DNA from: Acephala macrosclerotiorum
Lineage: Eukaryota; Ascomycota; Leotiomycetes; Helotiales; Mollisiaceae
Direction: 5' to 3'
Assembly (NCBI GenBank): GCA_014904845.1
Contig: MU119269.1
Coordinates: 124,001 to 188,000, forward strand
Length of the DNA stretch: 64,000 bases
The position numbers and the translations under genes were made by a program. Every line of letters begins with the position of its first letter. Position 1 is the first letter of the stretch. Under the pieces are notes generated by a model, which was not told the origin of the DNA, did not search any database, and was given only the letters and a program-made list of their open reading frames with translations. Positions 37,169-48,653 of the stretch are shown here, in pieces.

Positions 37169-38236
37169 ATGTCTATCTTAGGACTCTTCATTCAACCATT
37201 CAGGAGTCTTCATCTCCCTCCTCAAGGTTCACTTGCATCCCAAACAGTCATCGTCACTGGCGCAAACACTGGCCTTGGCCTTGAGACAGCACGACATGTT
37301 GTAGCTCTCGGAGCCGCCAAGGTTATACTCGGCGTACGCACAGTCTCGAAAGGTAATGCAGCGAAGTCAGACATCGAATCAACAACTAGACGGCCAGGAG
37401 TGGTTGAGGTGTGGGAACTGGACCTGGAAAGCTTCGACAGTGTGAAAACGTTCGCGAGCCGGGCTACAAAACTTCCGAGACTGGACACAGCAATCATGAA
37501 CGCAGGAATGGCGAGCGGCAAATGGAACCTCAGTCCTCATGGCTTTGAGAGAACGATCCAAGTCAACGTCCTGTCAACAAGTCTCTTATCTCTACTCCTC
37601 CTGCCCATAATGGCCAGGACCAAGAGGAGCTCGCCTAGCACCACGCCACATTTGGTTATTCTTGGCAGCGATATCCACAAGGCGGCGAAATTCGAAGAGC
37701 GAAAAGCTGTCAATATTCTGGAGGCTCTCAATGACGAGGAAATTTGGAAGAAAGCTAGGGCAAAAGATCCCGTCGAGCGATATTCGGTCAGCAAGCTCCT
37801 CGATTTCTACCTGACAATTGAGATTGCGAAACTCGTTCCAATCATCAACGGAGAACCAGCGGTCATCGTCGGTATTGTTGGTCCGGGGTTCTGCAAGTCG
37901 GAGTTGCTCCACCGAGAGCCAGGAGCGCCCGCCATTCTCCTAGCCATGCAATGGTTGACGGCCAGGACTACACCAGAGGGTAGCAAGACCATCGTGGATG
38001 CGGCGGTGAGAGGGAAAGAAGTTCATGGGAAATATTTGGAGCATCAGAAGATTACAACGTTGGTATCTCTGATTTGCTGGAATAGTTATACAAAGCTGAC
38101 TTTCGACCGCAGCCCAGGCGTTTTGGTTACATCAGACGAAGGCGTCCAACTGAGGAAGAAGGTATGGGGTGAGATTCTGCAGGTTCTCATGGGCGTCGCG
38201 CCAGAGATCGGTCCAGTCACATCTAGCGACCTGTGA
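37169..38236 (+). CDS. Short-chain dehydrogenase/reductase, retinol-dehydrogenase-like
   Basis: Intronless, 355 residues from ATG 37169 (the frame is open slightly upstream, but only through a TTG). NAD(P)-dependent oxidoreductase of the classical/atypical SDR type. The cofactor motif is TGANTGLG (about residues 31-38), followed by GAAKVILGVRT, where Arg after the second strand suggests NADPH. NAG (about 111-113) and the catalytic YSVSK (Tyr-x3-Lys) are present, with a Ser upstream in VILGSD. A PG motif follows in IVGPGFCKSEL. The sequence is most like fungal RDH/WW-oxidoreductase-like enzymes found in secondary metabolism and lipid pathways; the substrate cannot be read from the sequence. 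No biosynthetic core gene is nearby, so a cluster role is not supported. Confidence 0.9.
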   Translation: MSILGLFIQPFRSLHLPPQGSLASQTVIVTGANTGLGLETARHVVALGAAKVILGVRTVSKGNAAKSDIESTTRRPGVVEVWELDLESFDSVKTFASRATKLPRLDTAIMNAGMASGKWNLSPHGFERTIQVNVLSTSLLSLLLLPIMARTKRSSPSTTPHLVILGSDIHKAAKFEERKAVNILEALNDEEIWKKARAKDPVERYSVSKLLDFYLTIEIAKLVPIINGEPAVIVGIVGPGFCKSELLHREPGAPAILLAMQWLTARTTPEGSKTIVDAAVRGKEVHGKYLEHQKITTLVSLICWNSYTKLTFDRSPGVLVTSDEGVQLRKKVWGEILQVLMGVAPEIGPVTSSDL

Positions 38237-40569
38237 ACCTAGCACGACTCGTGTGCGTTTGTTTTCTTTTCAGGCAAAGGTCGACTCATTTTATGGAGTT
38301 CCGAGGTGCCTGCCTTTTTTTTAATGCGAAGTCATTCTCGATTAATCGAATGAAGTGTACAAGTTGCTTCATTGAGGCTTGGGCTGTGTTCGGATCCTCA
38401 GAAGTGTGAAGGATTCACTCCGTACATGAGTCTGAAGTCAAAGAGATAGGGCTTGCGTTTGCACCGCGCTAGAATAATATCCTGGAATCTCGCTTGAGCA
38501 GATTCTACTTTCGACTCCGCTGTGATAAGGGCTGTGCAAGGCCTTCGCGTTTTGGCAGAATGAAGCTTGAACCTGTCTCAAATCAATCTCGCTCCTCAAG
38601 ACCCAGAGGACGTCTTGGGGTCCGACAGCCTTACTCTAGACCACCTGTGCTACGGCTAGAGCTTCCCAAGGCAACGGGACAATGAGGAAGCTGATCAGGA
38701 CTTCAACTCCGACCAGGATCTCAACCAACCACCAAGTCTAGGAATGATGCTGTACTGGTCTATATGAAGCGGCCGAAGTACGTTCCGAAACCTGGCGCAG
38801 TTGATGCACACTTGGTGCGGCAAGGTCAAAAATTTTGGCCCCTATGCAGCCTTGCAGCCAGTTTCGTCCACCACTGGTTGTTTTGGCAGCCCGAGATGGG
38901 GATCCGGTGAAAGATGCAGGTGCTATCCATACGGGAGCCTTCCAAGAACGCGGAGACTCCCTCGCCTTGCGAACTCACTGCTCGAGGAACAGCCGTCATA
39001 TGACACCTGACTTCCATTGTATATAAGGCTCTTGTGTCACCTCGTTTCAACTACGTTTGTTTGAACTTTTCTCGGTTTCTACGTGGTTTTGAGAGTTCAA
39101 GAGGAGAATTACATTTTCATTCACCGCCTCCTGTTGTTTACAAAGAAATTCTCCGTGTTCCGTCCTAGTAAGCCCTGTTTTTTGCCTCGTGCCGATTTAA
39201 ATGCAACTCGCATACTCAAGCGATGGTGTGAGGGCGTCGACATGAGGTCCACGACAAGCGACTCCAATGTCTCAACACACCATACCGGGATCATATCGCA
39301 CACTGAGATGAAAGAAGGACCTAGCAGCGGACTCAGGAGACGAGATTGGTTAGGATCTTAACTCCTCGCCGGACTCTCCACGATCAACACCGCCCGAGCT
39401 CACGAGCACGAGACAGACAACAATGCTGAGATTGCAATAATTGCGAGGCCCATTCCTGAAGAAGGCTCAGCTTCGGAATTCCATTGTTGTGTTACATTTC
39501 AAAGACCATACTCATTCGAAGATGATCTTGCGCCTCAATTGTCGCCGGCGCTCGGACGAAACGTTGAGAGCTTTGGACCTTCCACTAAAGTATTGAGCAA
39601 TCAATTCAAGGGCCGTGCCACTTCTCGGTGAGCGATTTGGAATTGCCATGACGACGATTTCGATCAACTGCAGGTTGCCCTATGAAAGGCCAGTGGGCGG
39701 ACTCAGTGCGGCATTGTCACAACCCCTGGGGGATTCCCGCGAACGTGGTGACAATGGATACCACACATTGTCTGAGATGTATTGAAGATCTCTTCATCAT
39801 GTCACAAGGATGGGTTATGGGAAGAACCAAGGGAAAAGCAAACGGCGTTCGTGGCTACACCGCTACTTAACACCCTTGAAGGTCGTGTTCCCCTTGGGGC
39901 TTTGCCCTCCAATTCCCAATATGCGAACCATTTGCCTTACCACTTTTTGAGGAAGTCCAAACTTGTTCCTAGGTCTTTCAAGGATTGCAAGAGCTGAAGA
40001 GCAGTTTTCAACAACGGACAGCTGGCTTCTACACAACACCGAGATCAATTTTGCTTCCACACATCTCAGAGATCATCCCTCCTTCGGAGCTGAGGATCCA
40101 AAGAATTGGGACTCTTTCGCAGGTAGTTTTTTGCAAGGGTGGTACAGAAATCTGCCGGGTTGGCTTTGATTGTACTCTGCGAATTTCAGGAGCCAGCACT
40201 CATACTCGATGTTATCATTGGCATTACCATTAGGTTATCCAATTGCCAGGCGCCGCGCATCGTTCCCAACTGGCTAGATCCGCGAAATAGCAAAATGCAT
40301 TCTCACGAGGCAGAAAGCTGCAAGCAGTGCCATTGCCTCATCAGCAACTTCGCCTTCATCTCGGGCTCTCGAGACTGGTGGCACTGTTCTGGACAGGTGT
40401 CTATGGACACGATCCAGTCTGGTCTTGCTGTTTTATTCAGTGCTGAGCACTTGGAGCTGCCTTGCTGAGCAGCCTGAGCCACCGAAACAGTATAAAGGTT
40501 ATTGTTCCCTTGTCATATCTTGGTTGTCAGACTGCCACACACACTGGGTGTAGAATCAAACAACCCATC
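38237..40569. other. Intergenic region, 2.3 kb, no supported gene
   Basis: Several short frames on both strands (38494-38685, 38801-39010, 39083-39361, 40139-40468) overlap and show no domain. The last 80 bp include TATAAAGG at about 40491-40498, a plausible TATA box for the C2H2 gene that starts at 40570. Confidence 0.4.
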
Positions 40570-41252
40570 ATGACCCCCCCGAAAGACAAGAAGACCGCCA
40601 AAAAAGGCTCTAAGCCTCGGACTGCTTGCACGATCCAGGGCTGCCCGACAACATTCTCACGCAAAGCTGACTGTTATCGGCACGTCGCTGAATTTCATGG
40701 TGACGCGTTGAAGTGTCCGGTTAAAGGTTGTGCTTATCAGAATACGAAGCGTGAGAGCCGCCTCAAGGCCCATATGACGAGCGCGCATCCTGAGGTGTAT
40801 AAAGGTAAGCAGTTCATGGCTACTCAGAAACGCCAGGAAAATTCTAACCGCCTTAGATGTGGAGCTTGAGGTACCTGAGGTGCCTGCTGATTCTTGGCCG
40901 TCCCCACGGGCAATAGGTCTAGCATATGGTATGTCATTCTATACTTTAGAAGTATTGCTTTAACAGTATTTTGTTAGTAGGAAATGAGGAGGATAACACC
41001 AACCAATACCCGCCATCCCCGCTGCATGGGTCCCCTCGGAGCACCTCTGTTGTCGCTGCACAGGCGCCCTACGCTCAGCCCTTTCCGACAGCAGGATGGG
41101 GCCAGAATGATCAGTCAATGAATAGTCTGAATCCCTCTCAGTATCAGTACCCCTCTACGGCTGAGGATGTCACTTCATACCAAGGAGCAAGTTCTGGTGT
41201 AGTTGGAAACGGCAATACATACGGTCAGGGAGAGAGTGGAGAAAACTGGTGA
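40570..41252 (+). CDS. Small two-finger C2H2 zinc finger protein (copy 1)
   Basis: Likely DNA-binding nuclear protein. Exons 40570-40804, 40857-40928 and 40981-41252 give 192 residues. A basic start (MTPPKDKKTAKKGSKPR) may be a nuclear signal. Two C2H2 fingers follow: CTIQGCPTTFSRKADCYRH(x4)H and CPVKGCAYQNTKRESRLKAH(x4)H, both with four residues between the cysteines. The first intron falls in phase 1 a few codons after the second finger. The remaining tail is Gln/Tyr/Ser/Pro-rich and disordered (NQYPPSPLHGSPRS), resembling an activation region. A TATAAAGG lies about 75 bp upstream. Two similar genes lie at 54471 and 58906. Confidence 0.8.
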
Positions 41253-43541
41253 TACGAGGGCTCATAGAAGAGAGAAGCGGTTTCTATTCGTCTTGATTTT
41301 ACGTATAAGCATTATCTGGGAATTTCATTTCTGTCTACGAGGGTTCAACACCCTAAATTTCTCTGTTTAACTTTAATTTCCAGATGCATGTCTAAGAATG
41401 AAGCCTTACTATTGCAATTCCATCCATTCTCCGCCCCTCTTGAACATGCGAACTTAGCGCCCACAGTACTGCGTTTAGAGTGCTCAAACTAAGTGCAGAC
41501 ATTCCCACAAGCTGCACCCGGCGGCCTCAAGATGGAGTTTCAACTTTTGGACCCGAAACTGCTCCACGAATCTCATAAGGCCTTCTTGCCGGCATCCGGC
41601 TTTCCCTGTCACCGGAGCATTTTTCACACGTGGCATCTCCACCTCACGGCACATATGAGAAATGCTGGAGATGGGGGGCTTCCTGCATAGTTTGGAAATC
41701 AGCATCGCCCCATTATGGAGTGAACATGGATCATACAATGAGGCAGCCACTCGGTCTTAAAAGCTACTGCAGACGCTCTCATATATCACATAAGCGGTCT
41801 GAGATATACATCGCGGCCCGAAATCAATTGCATTGAGAAGACAGGGAAGCTGTCCCGCGTCGTGGTGCTTAAGTTTCGCTTACGGCAACTCCTTTCCCCT
41901 TTTCGGTACCGTCAGTCACGTTTCGCACGAACACCTGAGCACAAACTGCCATATCTATTACAAAATCAGAAACCAAAGGACTTGATAGATCTCAGATGGG
42001 ACCGAGCAGTATCTCGACAGCCTCACTGTTTAATATCTTGGCCTCTCAACGCGCAGCGATCTAGCCACGTCGTTTTCTCCAGTTTTTCGAATCAGTTCAA
42101 CGCCCAGCTCGCATTTTAAGTCCCGTTCCGCAGCAAGGCATCATACGATCAGTTCAGCATTATCCGCTGGCAAATAATTGTTTTGCAAGGGTGTTGTATC
42201 ACCGTGAGGTGTCAAACGCCCTTTCACAATTTGGTTGCCTCGTCTCGAGGCTTCGTCTTAAAGCAGCGACATCAAACATCAGGGCAGCCCAACCCGGACA
42301 TTTTAAAAAATTGTGAGTGTGCGGTGACTTCAAGTTAGTGTGGGTGATCAACAGGGGGCTGTGGTAGGCCTGAATTGGAGATGAGGAATGTGGAAAGTTT
42401 GACGGAAATGCAAGACAGCGTGCGCCACAGGCCGCACACAACTCCAACATTGATTGCATGCTGGAACCAAACCCAAAGAAGGAATGGAAATAATGTTCAT
42501 AAAACATCTGCCATGAACTCTGGGGCCCAAGGCGCTCCTCAAGGCTCGTGATGGCCGAGCCTGGGACAGACTTTGACCACATATCTCCTCCAACCTCAAC
42601 AAACCCACCCCGGCGCAGCAACAACGCAAAATTCAGTGACTCACAGCTCATTCCAAAAATAATTACCCAGAAGGTCACTCCCGAGATATCCGCAGCCTTA
42701 TCAAAAATTCAGGTGCGGGCCGGAAATGTGGTCGGGTGTGGCCCCTTTTCGGCGGCCAGGTTTAACAACCAACGAAGCTGCAGCATCTTAAAGATCTTGG
42801 AGCTTCTATGCATGCAGGCTGATTTGAGAAGAATTGTGACAGATGCAAGGGTCTGCTTATTAAAAAAAAATAGGGCGTTAGATAGGGGTTGAGTAAGCCT
42901 CACATGCAGCCGCAGGGAGTTGTTTTCAGGAGCTGGACTGCCTTGCTTGGAAAGGGACAGGCTGCTATACACTATCTAGGCTACGCTGCGGTCCGATACC
43001 TGGCTAAATTAAATGTACGGGACATCGAATTGTCGTCTTCAACGAGATAAATAAAAGTCCCAGCTAAGGTAAGACATCTAGAGACTAGAAGTTCTTGAAG
43101 AAAGTCCCGACTTCATCCAGTGCCACTCGCCAACCAGATTTTACAGGTTCTCTGATTTGAATCGAGGTCACAGTCCATCCAGGACAATCCCTGTATGTTA
43201 GCTCCATCTACTGACTTTCAAGAAGTCCCTGTCTCCAATTTTGTCTTTCTCAGAACTTTCGAACGTACTACACGAAATCCTCCTCTATAAGACCACACGA
43301 ACCTGGGACATTGCAATTCGTGTTGTTGTCAAACTCTTCGTCGCCCCAGTCCTCCTAATAATCTCTCAATTGACGCCAATGGCGCTCGCACGGCTCGACG
43401 AAAGTGATACAGTCAGCAAAACGGACATTCTTCTCGCCATCGACAACGAGAATCAACCTTTGAACTTCAATCCACGCAAGGCACTCCATGATGGGAATGG
43501 TATATAGCCTGTGGCCAGCACCAGTTTCCTTGACCCATTGT
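41253..43541. other. Intergenic region, 2.3 kb, no supported gene
   Basis: Open frames on opposite strands overlap (41484-41750 against 41493-41690; 42199-42678 against 42548-42892), as expected by chance. A plus frame at 43241-43507 has hydrophobic segments but no partner exon or domain. Confidence 0.35.
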
Positions 43542-44173
43542 TCACATGGAATGGCAAGTGTTGACGCACTTAAGGATGAAAGTGTTGTAGCCAGGTATCA
43601 ATGACCCTGATCCTCCACACCTGACTGACGTGCTTCCACTGTCCAGATCGCGCTCACTCCAACTCCCTAAGTACCGCACGATATCAACACTTGGATTCGC
43701 AAACGCTCTTGGAAGAGGCTCTGATGCTGGATACTTTGACTTGTTATACAATATCCGCATACTTCTGGATGCCTGACTACGCGAGTCAAAACACCCGTGG
43801 AATAATGGTGATTTTCTGTGTTGGTTTTTGTGTTGGGTAATAGGGGATGTCTGGTAACACCTTTGCTCCACCGCAATACAACGAGTCGAGGCTTATCTAG
43901 CGCAGCTTTCCGGATCACAATTTGTAGCTCCTTGGGCAGACTCGAGAGTTTGTTGAGTTTTACGGCAATTTTCTTCTGGAGAGCTCCCAATGTCCTCCCA
44001 AAACGACTGTGTGGCTCAAGGTATTGATGCTGTACCAACTCCTCGCTCTGCTTCAGGCTTTCGTAGTTGGTTGGGAGAAAATCGAAAATCGTGACGGAAA
44101 TACGAATCGGGGCATCTGCCATGCGAATATGGGGGATCGGAACGGAGAAGTTCCTCGATGTCGGATTCACCAT
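43542..44173 (-). pseudogene. 2EXR-like protein, probably frameshifted
   Basis: The minus strand from 44173 encodes an N-terminal part with LSSLPKELQIVIRKAALDKPRLVVLRWSKG, which resembles the start of the fungal 2EXR domain (LPxELRxxIWxxAL followed by PR and V/I). The frame then shifts near 43750-43790, and the tail ASEPLPRAFANPSVDIVRYLGSW continues in another frame to about 43542. No clean intron of normal size repairs the shift. The function of 2EXR proteins is unknown; they are expanded in Leotiomycetes and Sordariomycetes. A tail fragment clearly related to this one lies at about 44687-44920. Confidence 0.45.
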
Positions 44174-44686
44174 CCTCGGCGGCGCTGTGGGAAATATACA
44201 TGAGGAGCTTCTGAATTGGCCCCGCGGAAGTTGCGGGTATATCTTGGCTGGCAGAAGATAATGCTATGGTTTGCTAGCTGCTTGCAGACAAGAAGAGGTA
44301 TGGATGGACTCTGATGGCTTGTAGGCATGCGATACTTCGACAGGAAACAAATATGGGCATAAGGATTCATGTAGATATTGTGATGTGTAATGGTTCAAGA
44401 AGTGTTGAAGAAGGCCGAGTTCTTATGGTCGGGGTGAAGCAAGGGAGGGAGGAGCGAGTAGGCAAACAGGATCCTCATACCAAAGAATACATTCGGAATG
44501 AATAGTCTTGACTGAATCTTGAGTCTGGTGCTTGATTTTGAAGAATCTCAGATAAATCATTCATCATTTCCAATTAACTGTCCCAGGCGTTGATGGAAGA
44601 GTTTGAAGAAGGCTCAAAGCCGGAACTTCCATGCGCTCAAGGCAATTTTAAAATTTCAAATGTTGTAGAAAGCATAACCATTCGCC

Positions 44687-44920
44687 TTAGCAAAGTAAAC
44701 AAAAGTTTTTGAGGCTCAAAAGTATTGATGGCGGTGATGGCGGTGATGAAAGTAGATCTGTTACATATTCGCGACGGTCCACGCGATGAGTATCGTCTCC
44801 GCAGCCAACGGCGCCCTCAAACCACTGCCCTAGATACCGCAGTACATCGACGCCAGGGATAACAAACACGTTTAGAAGAGTCTCTGATGCGTTTGGTTGT
44901 GGATTAGTTGAGGTGGTCCT
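44687..44920 (-). pseudogene. Fragment of a second 2EXR-like gene (C-terminal tail)
   Basis: The minus strand reads NASETLLNVFVIPGVDVLRYLGQWFEGA, parallel to ASEPLPRAFANPSVDIVRYLGSWSERD in the neighbouring copy 1 kb away. No N-terminal domain is found in the adjoining 45 kb region, which is instead occupied by a MITE. It is probably a truncated duplicate. Confidence 0.5.
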
Positions 44921-44988
44921 ACCTAGTCCTCCCTCTTGATTGTCTTGTCAAGGCCGGTACATCGATTCCTACGCTTACTACTACCGTA

Positions 44989-45317
44989 CGGAGATTGCGG
45001 CGTAAAGTGATGCGACTACAGGGCATTCGGGTGCCTAGAACACTAAACAGGCCCTCTCCCAGTGCCAGCAAGCCACCAAATACGCTGTATTCTTAGGCTG
45101 TCAGCCCTGAAGCTTGCTGATGGCACCGTGCTGGTACCACCTTTATGCGGCTACGACAAAGCTCGTTTGGCGTGATAGGCGTTAAACCCCTGAAAATACA
45201 AGGTATGCAGTCGCTAAGAGTATTCTTTACAGCGTATGATGGCGACATTGTTGCCCTGAGAACACTATCTCAATGGGTTATCCCCTGTAGTCGCATCACT
45301 GTACGCCGCAATCTCCG
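44989..45317. mobile_element. MITE with 35-bp terminal inverted repeats and TA target duplication
   Basis: The left end (44989-45023) starts CGGAGATTGCGGCGTA and continues through AGTGATGCGACTACAGGG. The right end (45283-45317) is its reverse complement with one mismatch in 35 positions. Both ends are flanked by TA (44987-44988 and 45318-45319), the target duplication of Tc1/mariner-like elements. The 329-bp interior has no transposase, so this is a non-autonomous miniature element that would need a transposase supplied from elsewhere. Confidence 0.85.
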
Positions 45318-45395
45318 TAATTCGACCGGTACGCTCGATCTGATACCCACTTCGCGACAACACCTGCGTATAGTGTAGAAGTGCGGATTTGGAGT

Positions 45396-45469
45396 CATTC
45401 TATGCATCTACGAACTGCATAGAATGCTGCCTAAGATTACAAGATGCTAGATCTCTTGATATATCAAGA
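45396..45469. repeat. Short hairpin and 16-bp palindrome beside the MITE
   Basis: CATTCTATGC (45396-45405) pairs perfectly with GCATAGAATG (45417-45426). Just downstream, TCTTGATATATCAAGA (45454-45469) is a perfect palindrome. Both lie in an A/T-rich stretch next to the MITE and may be remains of another small element. Confidence 0.6.
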
Positions 45470-46244
45470 TTAGATCACGTGCGGCACTAGTCTTAATCCG
45501 GAACAACAACACCAGCCCTGCCACAATAAATTTAAATAAGTAACATTTCAAACAGATAAGTAGCCGATTTACCTTATAGAAATCAACACCCAATATGTAC
45601 CGGGTCACTAGATCTTAGAGTAACTTCTGAAATTACGAATGCTTATTTGCCTGTTTAAAAATCACATATATATTTGTAATTTTATAAGAGACTTCTTCGG
45701 AAGTCTTGGACTTTTGCCGATTTCTTTTCTGCGCAGCAGCTTATCTTCTTTCCAGTCTCTCTTTTCTTCTATTTTAATGTCGTGTTTGATTCTGATTTTA
45801 TTTTTTTCGTGGATTTTCTTTTGATTCTGTCGTATTCGCTCCGCTCTTTCCTGGGAGCTCAAGCGAGCCCCCTAGGTTTAGCGACGGAAGCCGGGTAATG
45901 CTCGTTCAAGCTCGACTGAATTTCCAATGATCGTAAGATTACATTCGAATTGCTCCCATAGAGGATGTAATTCCAAACACTACAGCTAGAACAAAGAAAA
46001 CATTCAATCAACACAATCGAGAGATATAAGATTTCAATATGAGAGATTGACTAAGATGAGATAAGCTCGCCAACTCGGCACGAGCTTTGTGAACCGTCTC
46101 CTCTTCCGAGCCCACACTAAAGCATCGGATCTGAATTTGATACTGAACAGAAGTACAACACAGAGCCTAAATCAACGATGCAATGCCCTTTCGAAAATAT
46201 CTATACAAGAATCCTAAAACTCCTCTCAACCCCTTCTCCCCGTC
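45470..46244. other. A/T-rich spacer with no supported gene
   Basis: Low-complexity T-rich DNA around 45640-45860 gives open frames on both strands (Phe/Leu/Ile-rich on plus, Lys/Arg/Glu-rich on minus) that look compositional. The end is the 3' flank of the GH76 gene. Confidence 0.4.
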
Positions 46245-48002
46245 TCACTTCCCATCAGGAATACTAACCCAAGCCAATCCACCAATCACCGCAATAGTCA
46301 CAAACGCAGTCAAGAAACCAGCCCCAACTTTGTCCTTACTTGTTGTTGGTTTAACCGCCGTTGGATCCGAAGACCCCGAGTTCCCCGTCCCAGCTCCAGG
46401 ATCGCTTGTACTCGTCCCACCCGTCGAGCTCGTCAACGGCACTGTCGCTTGCTGAATCAAATTACTCTGAATAACCTCCAACGCACACATCTGCTGCCCC
46501 ACACCCGCCGTCCCATCCCAAGTAGAATTTTTGCTCCAGCTAAGACCACACATTCGACCATTGGGACGTTCAGCAGGAGAGCCACAACATTGGAGTGCTG
46601 CAGCTGTAGCCGAGGGTTTTAGGACAGCCATGACACGGTCGTAAGTGAAGGGGGCGAGTTTGGTGGTTGCGGCCAGCCAGCGCATGAGGTAGGATTTTAT
46701 GGAAAGCATGTCGATGGTGCATTTTGCGAGTTCGGATTCGCACGCTATTTCGGTGCCGATGCCGTTGGGGAAGAAGACAGAGATGGCGGCGTCGAGGAGA
46801 CCGTTTACTCTTGTTTCCCAGGTTGTGCTGCCGTTTGTCTGGGAGGTTAGTTTTGAGTTCAGAAGTGGAGCTCGGGGCAGACCCACATAGTTGTACATGG
46901 TTGCAGCGCCGAAGAGGAAGATTCCTGCATTATAAGAGAACTGCTCCTTATTGATGATCGTGCAGTTGGTGAGGGAATCGGTGCCGTCGTAGACCATGTA
47001 GTTCTCGTCAATGAGACCAATGGCTGTCATCCAATCATACGTCTGTTCAGCCGAGGTAGCGTATGAGGCATTGCCTGTGAATCGAGCAAGTCGAGCAGCA
47101 ATGTTGAAGTAGCATCCGTTGGCGATGGAGTTTTTGTAATTGTACCCGTTCAAAAATTGGTACGCTTGCCATCGCATACCTCCTCCGCAAACATTGTCGA
47201 GTTTTTGTTGCTGAGTGTTGTGGACCTACGCTGAGGTTAGAATTAAATTTTGAAGCATTCGTGAACTCAAATCCATTTCGTCGAGGGTGGTTGCATGCGT
47301 CTGGAGGGACCTCCAAGCTACCAAGGGCTTGATCCTACAAAAGTTGAGACTTACAGCTTGAGCTAATGAGAGCCAGGATGGCTTTCCTGTAGGAGGGTTT
47401 GTAAAGTTCAGCTCGGCTGCGGTCATCGCACTCATGCCCCAGAAGCCTGAGGCGACATCAGCAGCTGTCACGTGCACATGATAAAAATTGAAAAATACCT
47501 TGATCATCATTTCCCATGCCGTTTGTTTGATTTTGAGGCAGATAGTCGTCATTTTCCCCAACCTGAAACTGGAGGCCTTGTACCACGACGTCATTATAGG
47601 TCGAGTCACCAGTATAGTACCAGTAATCGATCAGTGAACCTACAACGAATTAGTACCAAGTTTTGTGAGAAGAGCAACTTGTGAGAAGCACCGAACATGC
47701 CCCCGGCTTCCCACCAGAAATATCCTTCATTCGTGATGGAAGGATTCGGTGGAGGACCTGGCAACAATCCCGGGGTTTGGCCCGAGAGGTTTCCTTTGTA
47801 GTAGGACATCATGTCATAGGCAATCGTGCTGGCCACCGACTTGATTGAATCTGCATCACGTGTCAGCCTTGTTGAGCCTGGAGAAGAACGGGGTGGATTG
47901 TCGACCTTGTGAATTCAGGTCGAGGTCGAGAGCTGCGACACGGCTGACAGTGCAAGCGCACAGCGCCAGCGCCAGCATCGGGGGAGGAAGAGACCACATC
48001 AT
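46245..48002 (-). CDS. dfg5: GH76 alpha-1,6-mannanase-like cell wall protein, Dfg5/Dcw1 type
   Basis: Dfg5/Dcw1 proteins are membrane- or GPI-anchored enzymes thought to transfer GPI-anchored glycoproteins into the cell wall. Exons 48002-47906, 47850-47692, 47639-47499, 47446-47355 and 47225-46245 join to 489 residues. The start [24 protein letters not shown] is a signal peptide. Family motifs: [54 protein letters not shown] with [13 protein letters not shown] carrying the conserved Asp pair, [10 protein letters not shown], and [11 protein letters not shown]. Cysteines in AALQCCGSP and MCGLSW are typical. A Ser/Thr/Gly-rich stem and a C-terminal hydrophobic segment ([21 protein letters not shown]) end the protein and could be a GPI signal. 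For intron 3 a 52-bp choice (47447-47498) gives GNDDQGFWG and is preferred over a 34-bp alternative. Confidence 0.93.
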
Positions 48003-48653
48003 GATCTGGGCATCCGTCGGTGGACGTTGATAAGCTTCAAAACGAATGGTGAAGTGTATCGTGTGGAGAATCGCGGATGTGACGAAGGAGGACGGAGAGA
48101 GTGCTCTCGTATCTTGGCAATTAATTATTCTTCTTGGCTGCCAAGCATCTCCATATGCAATCTCGAAAGAGCGCGGGGATAATAATGGGCTGTTTGCTGA
48201 CATCCCACCGTAGTCCCGTTCGGGATGGGGGCGCAGCATCCAAGTAATTTCCTCGAATCAATTCACGAACAGCTGTTCACTGTCGCAGATCTCGTTGGTC
48301 GAGCTGACGCCCCCCGTGCTGTCCCTGCATTTTGTACATATACGAGAATCAGGGTTTTTCCGGGGCTGTGCCAGGAATAAATAAGCTCACCCAGCAATCA
48401 GCCGTTGTAGCCTTCCTAGGGATTCAGGGAAGGACATCGCGCTCTCCGCTTTCCCCTAATTCCATCCAACATCGAATGGAACGGCCCTTAAGCTTATTCT
48501 CCCCAGAACATATGCAGCTGTTGTGAATACTCGACCCGTCGACCCCGTCGCATCGACCGTCGAGATCAACATCGCTGAACGGCGAGGCTGCACTTGGATG
48601 TGAGCCAGGATCTTCCCCGCCCCCAGACCACGACACGCCACCTAACATTCACG
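48003..48653. promoter_or_regulatory. Shared upstream region of the GH76 and FLC genes
   Basis: 651 bp between divergent start codons. It contains pyrimidine-rich patches and a GTCCCGTTCGGGATG inverted repeat (about 48213-48226). Frames that extend through it on both strands are leader sequence. Both flanking genes act at the cell wall or membrane, so joint control is plausible. Confidence 0.5.

Noticed and set aside
45639..45862. Opposed open frames rich in Phe/Leu (plus) and Lys/Arg/Glu (minus)
   Set aside because: Explained by T-rich low-complexity DNA; no start context, domain or splice partner.
47465..47498. 34-bp intron in the GH76 gene
   Set aside because: Too short for this genome, and the 52-bp alternative acceptor restores the conserved GNDDQ-FWG junction.
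48594..48653. In-frame extension of the FLC protein upstream to a TTG
   Set aside because: The ATG at 48654 gives a signal peptide at the right place; the extension starts with a non-ATG codon and would hide it.
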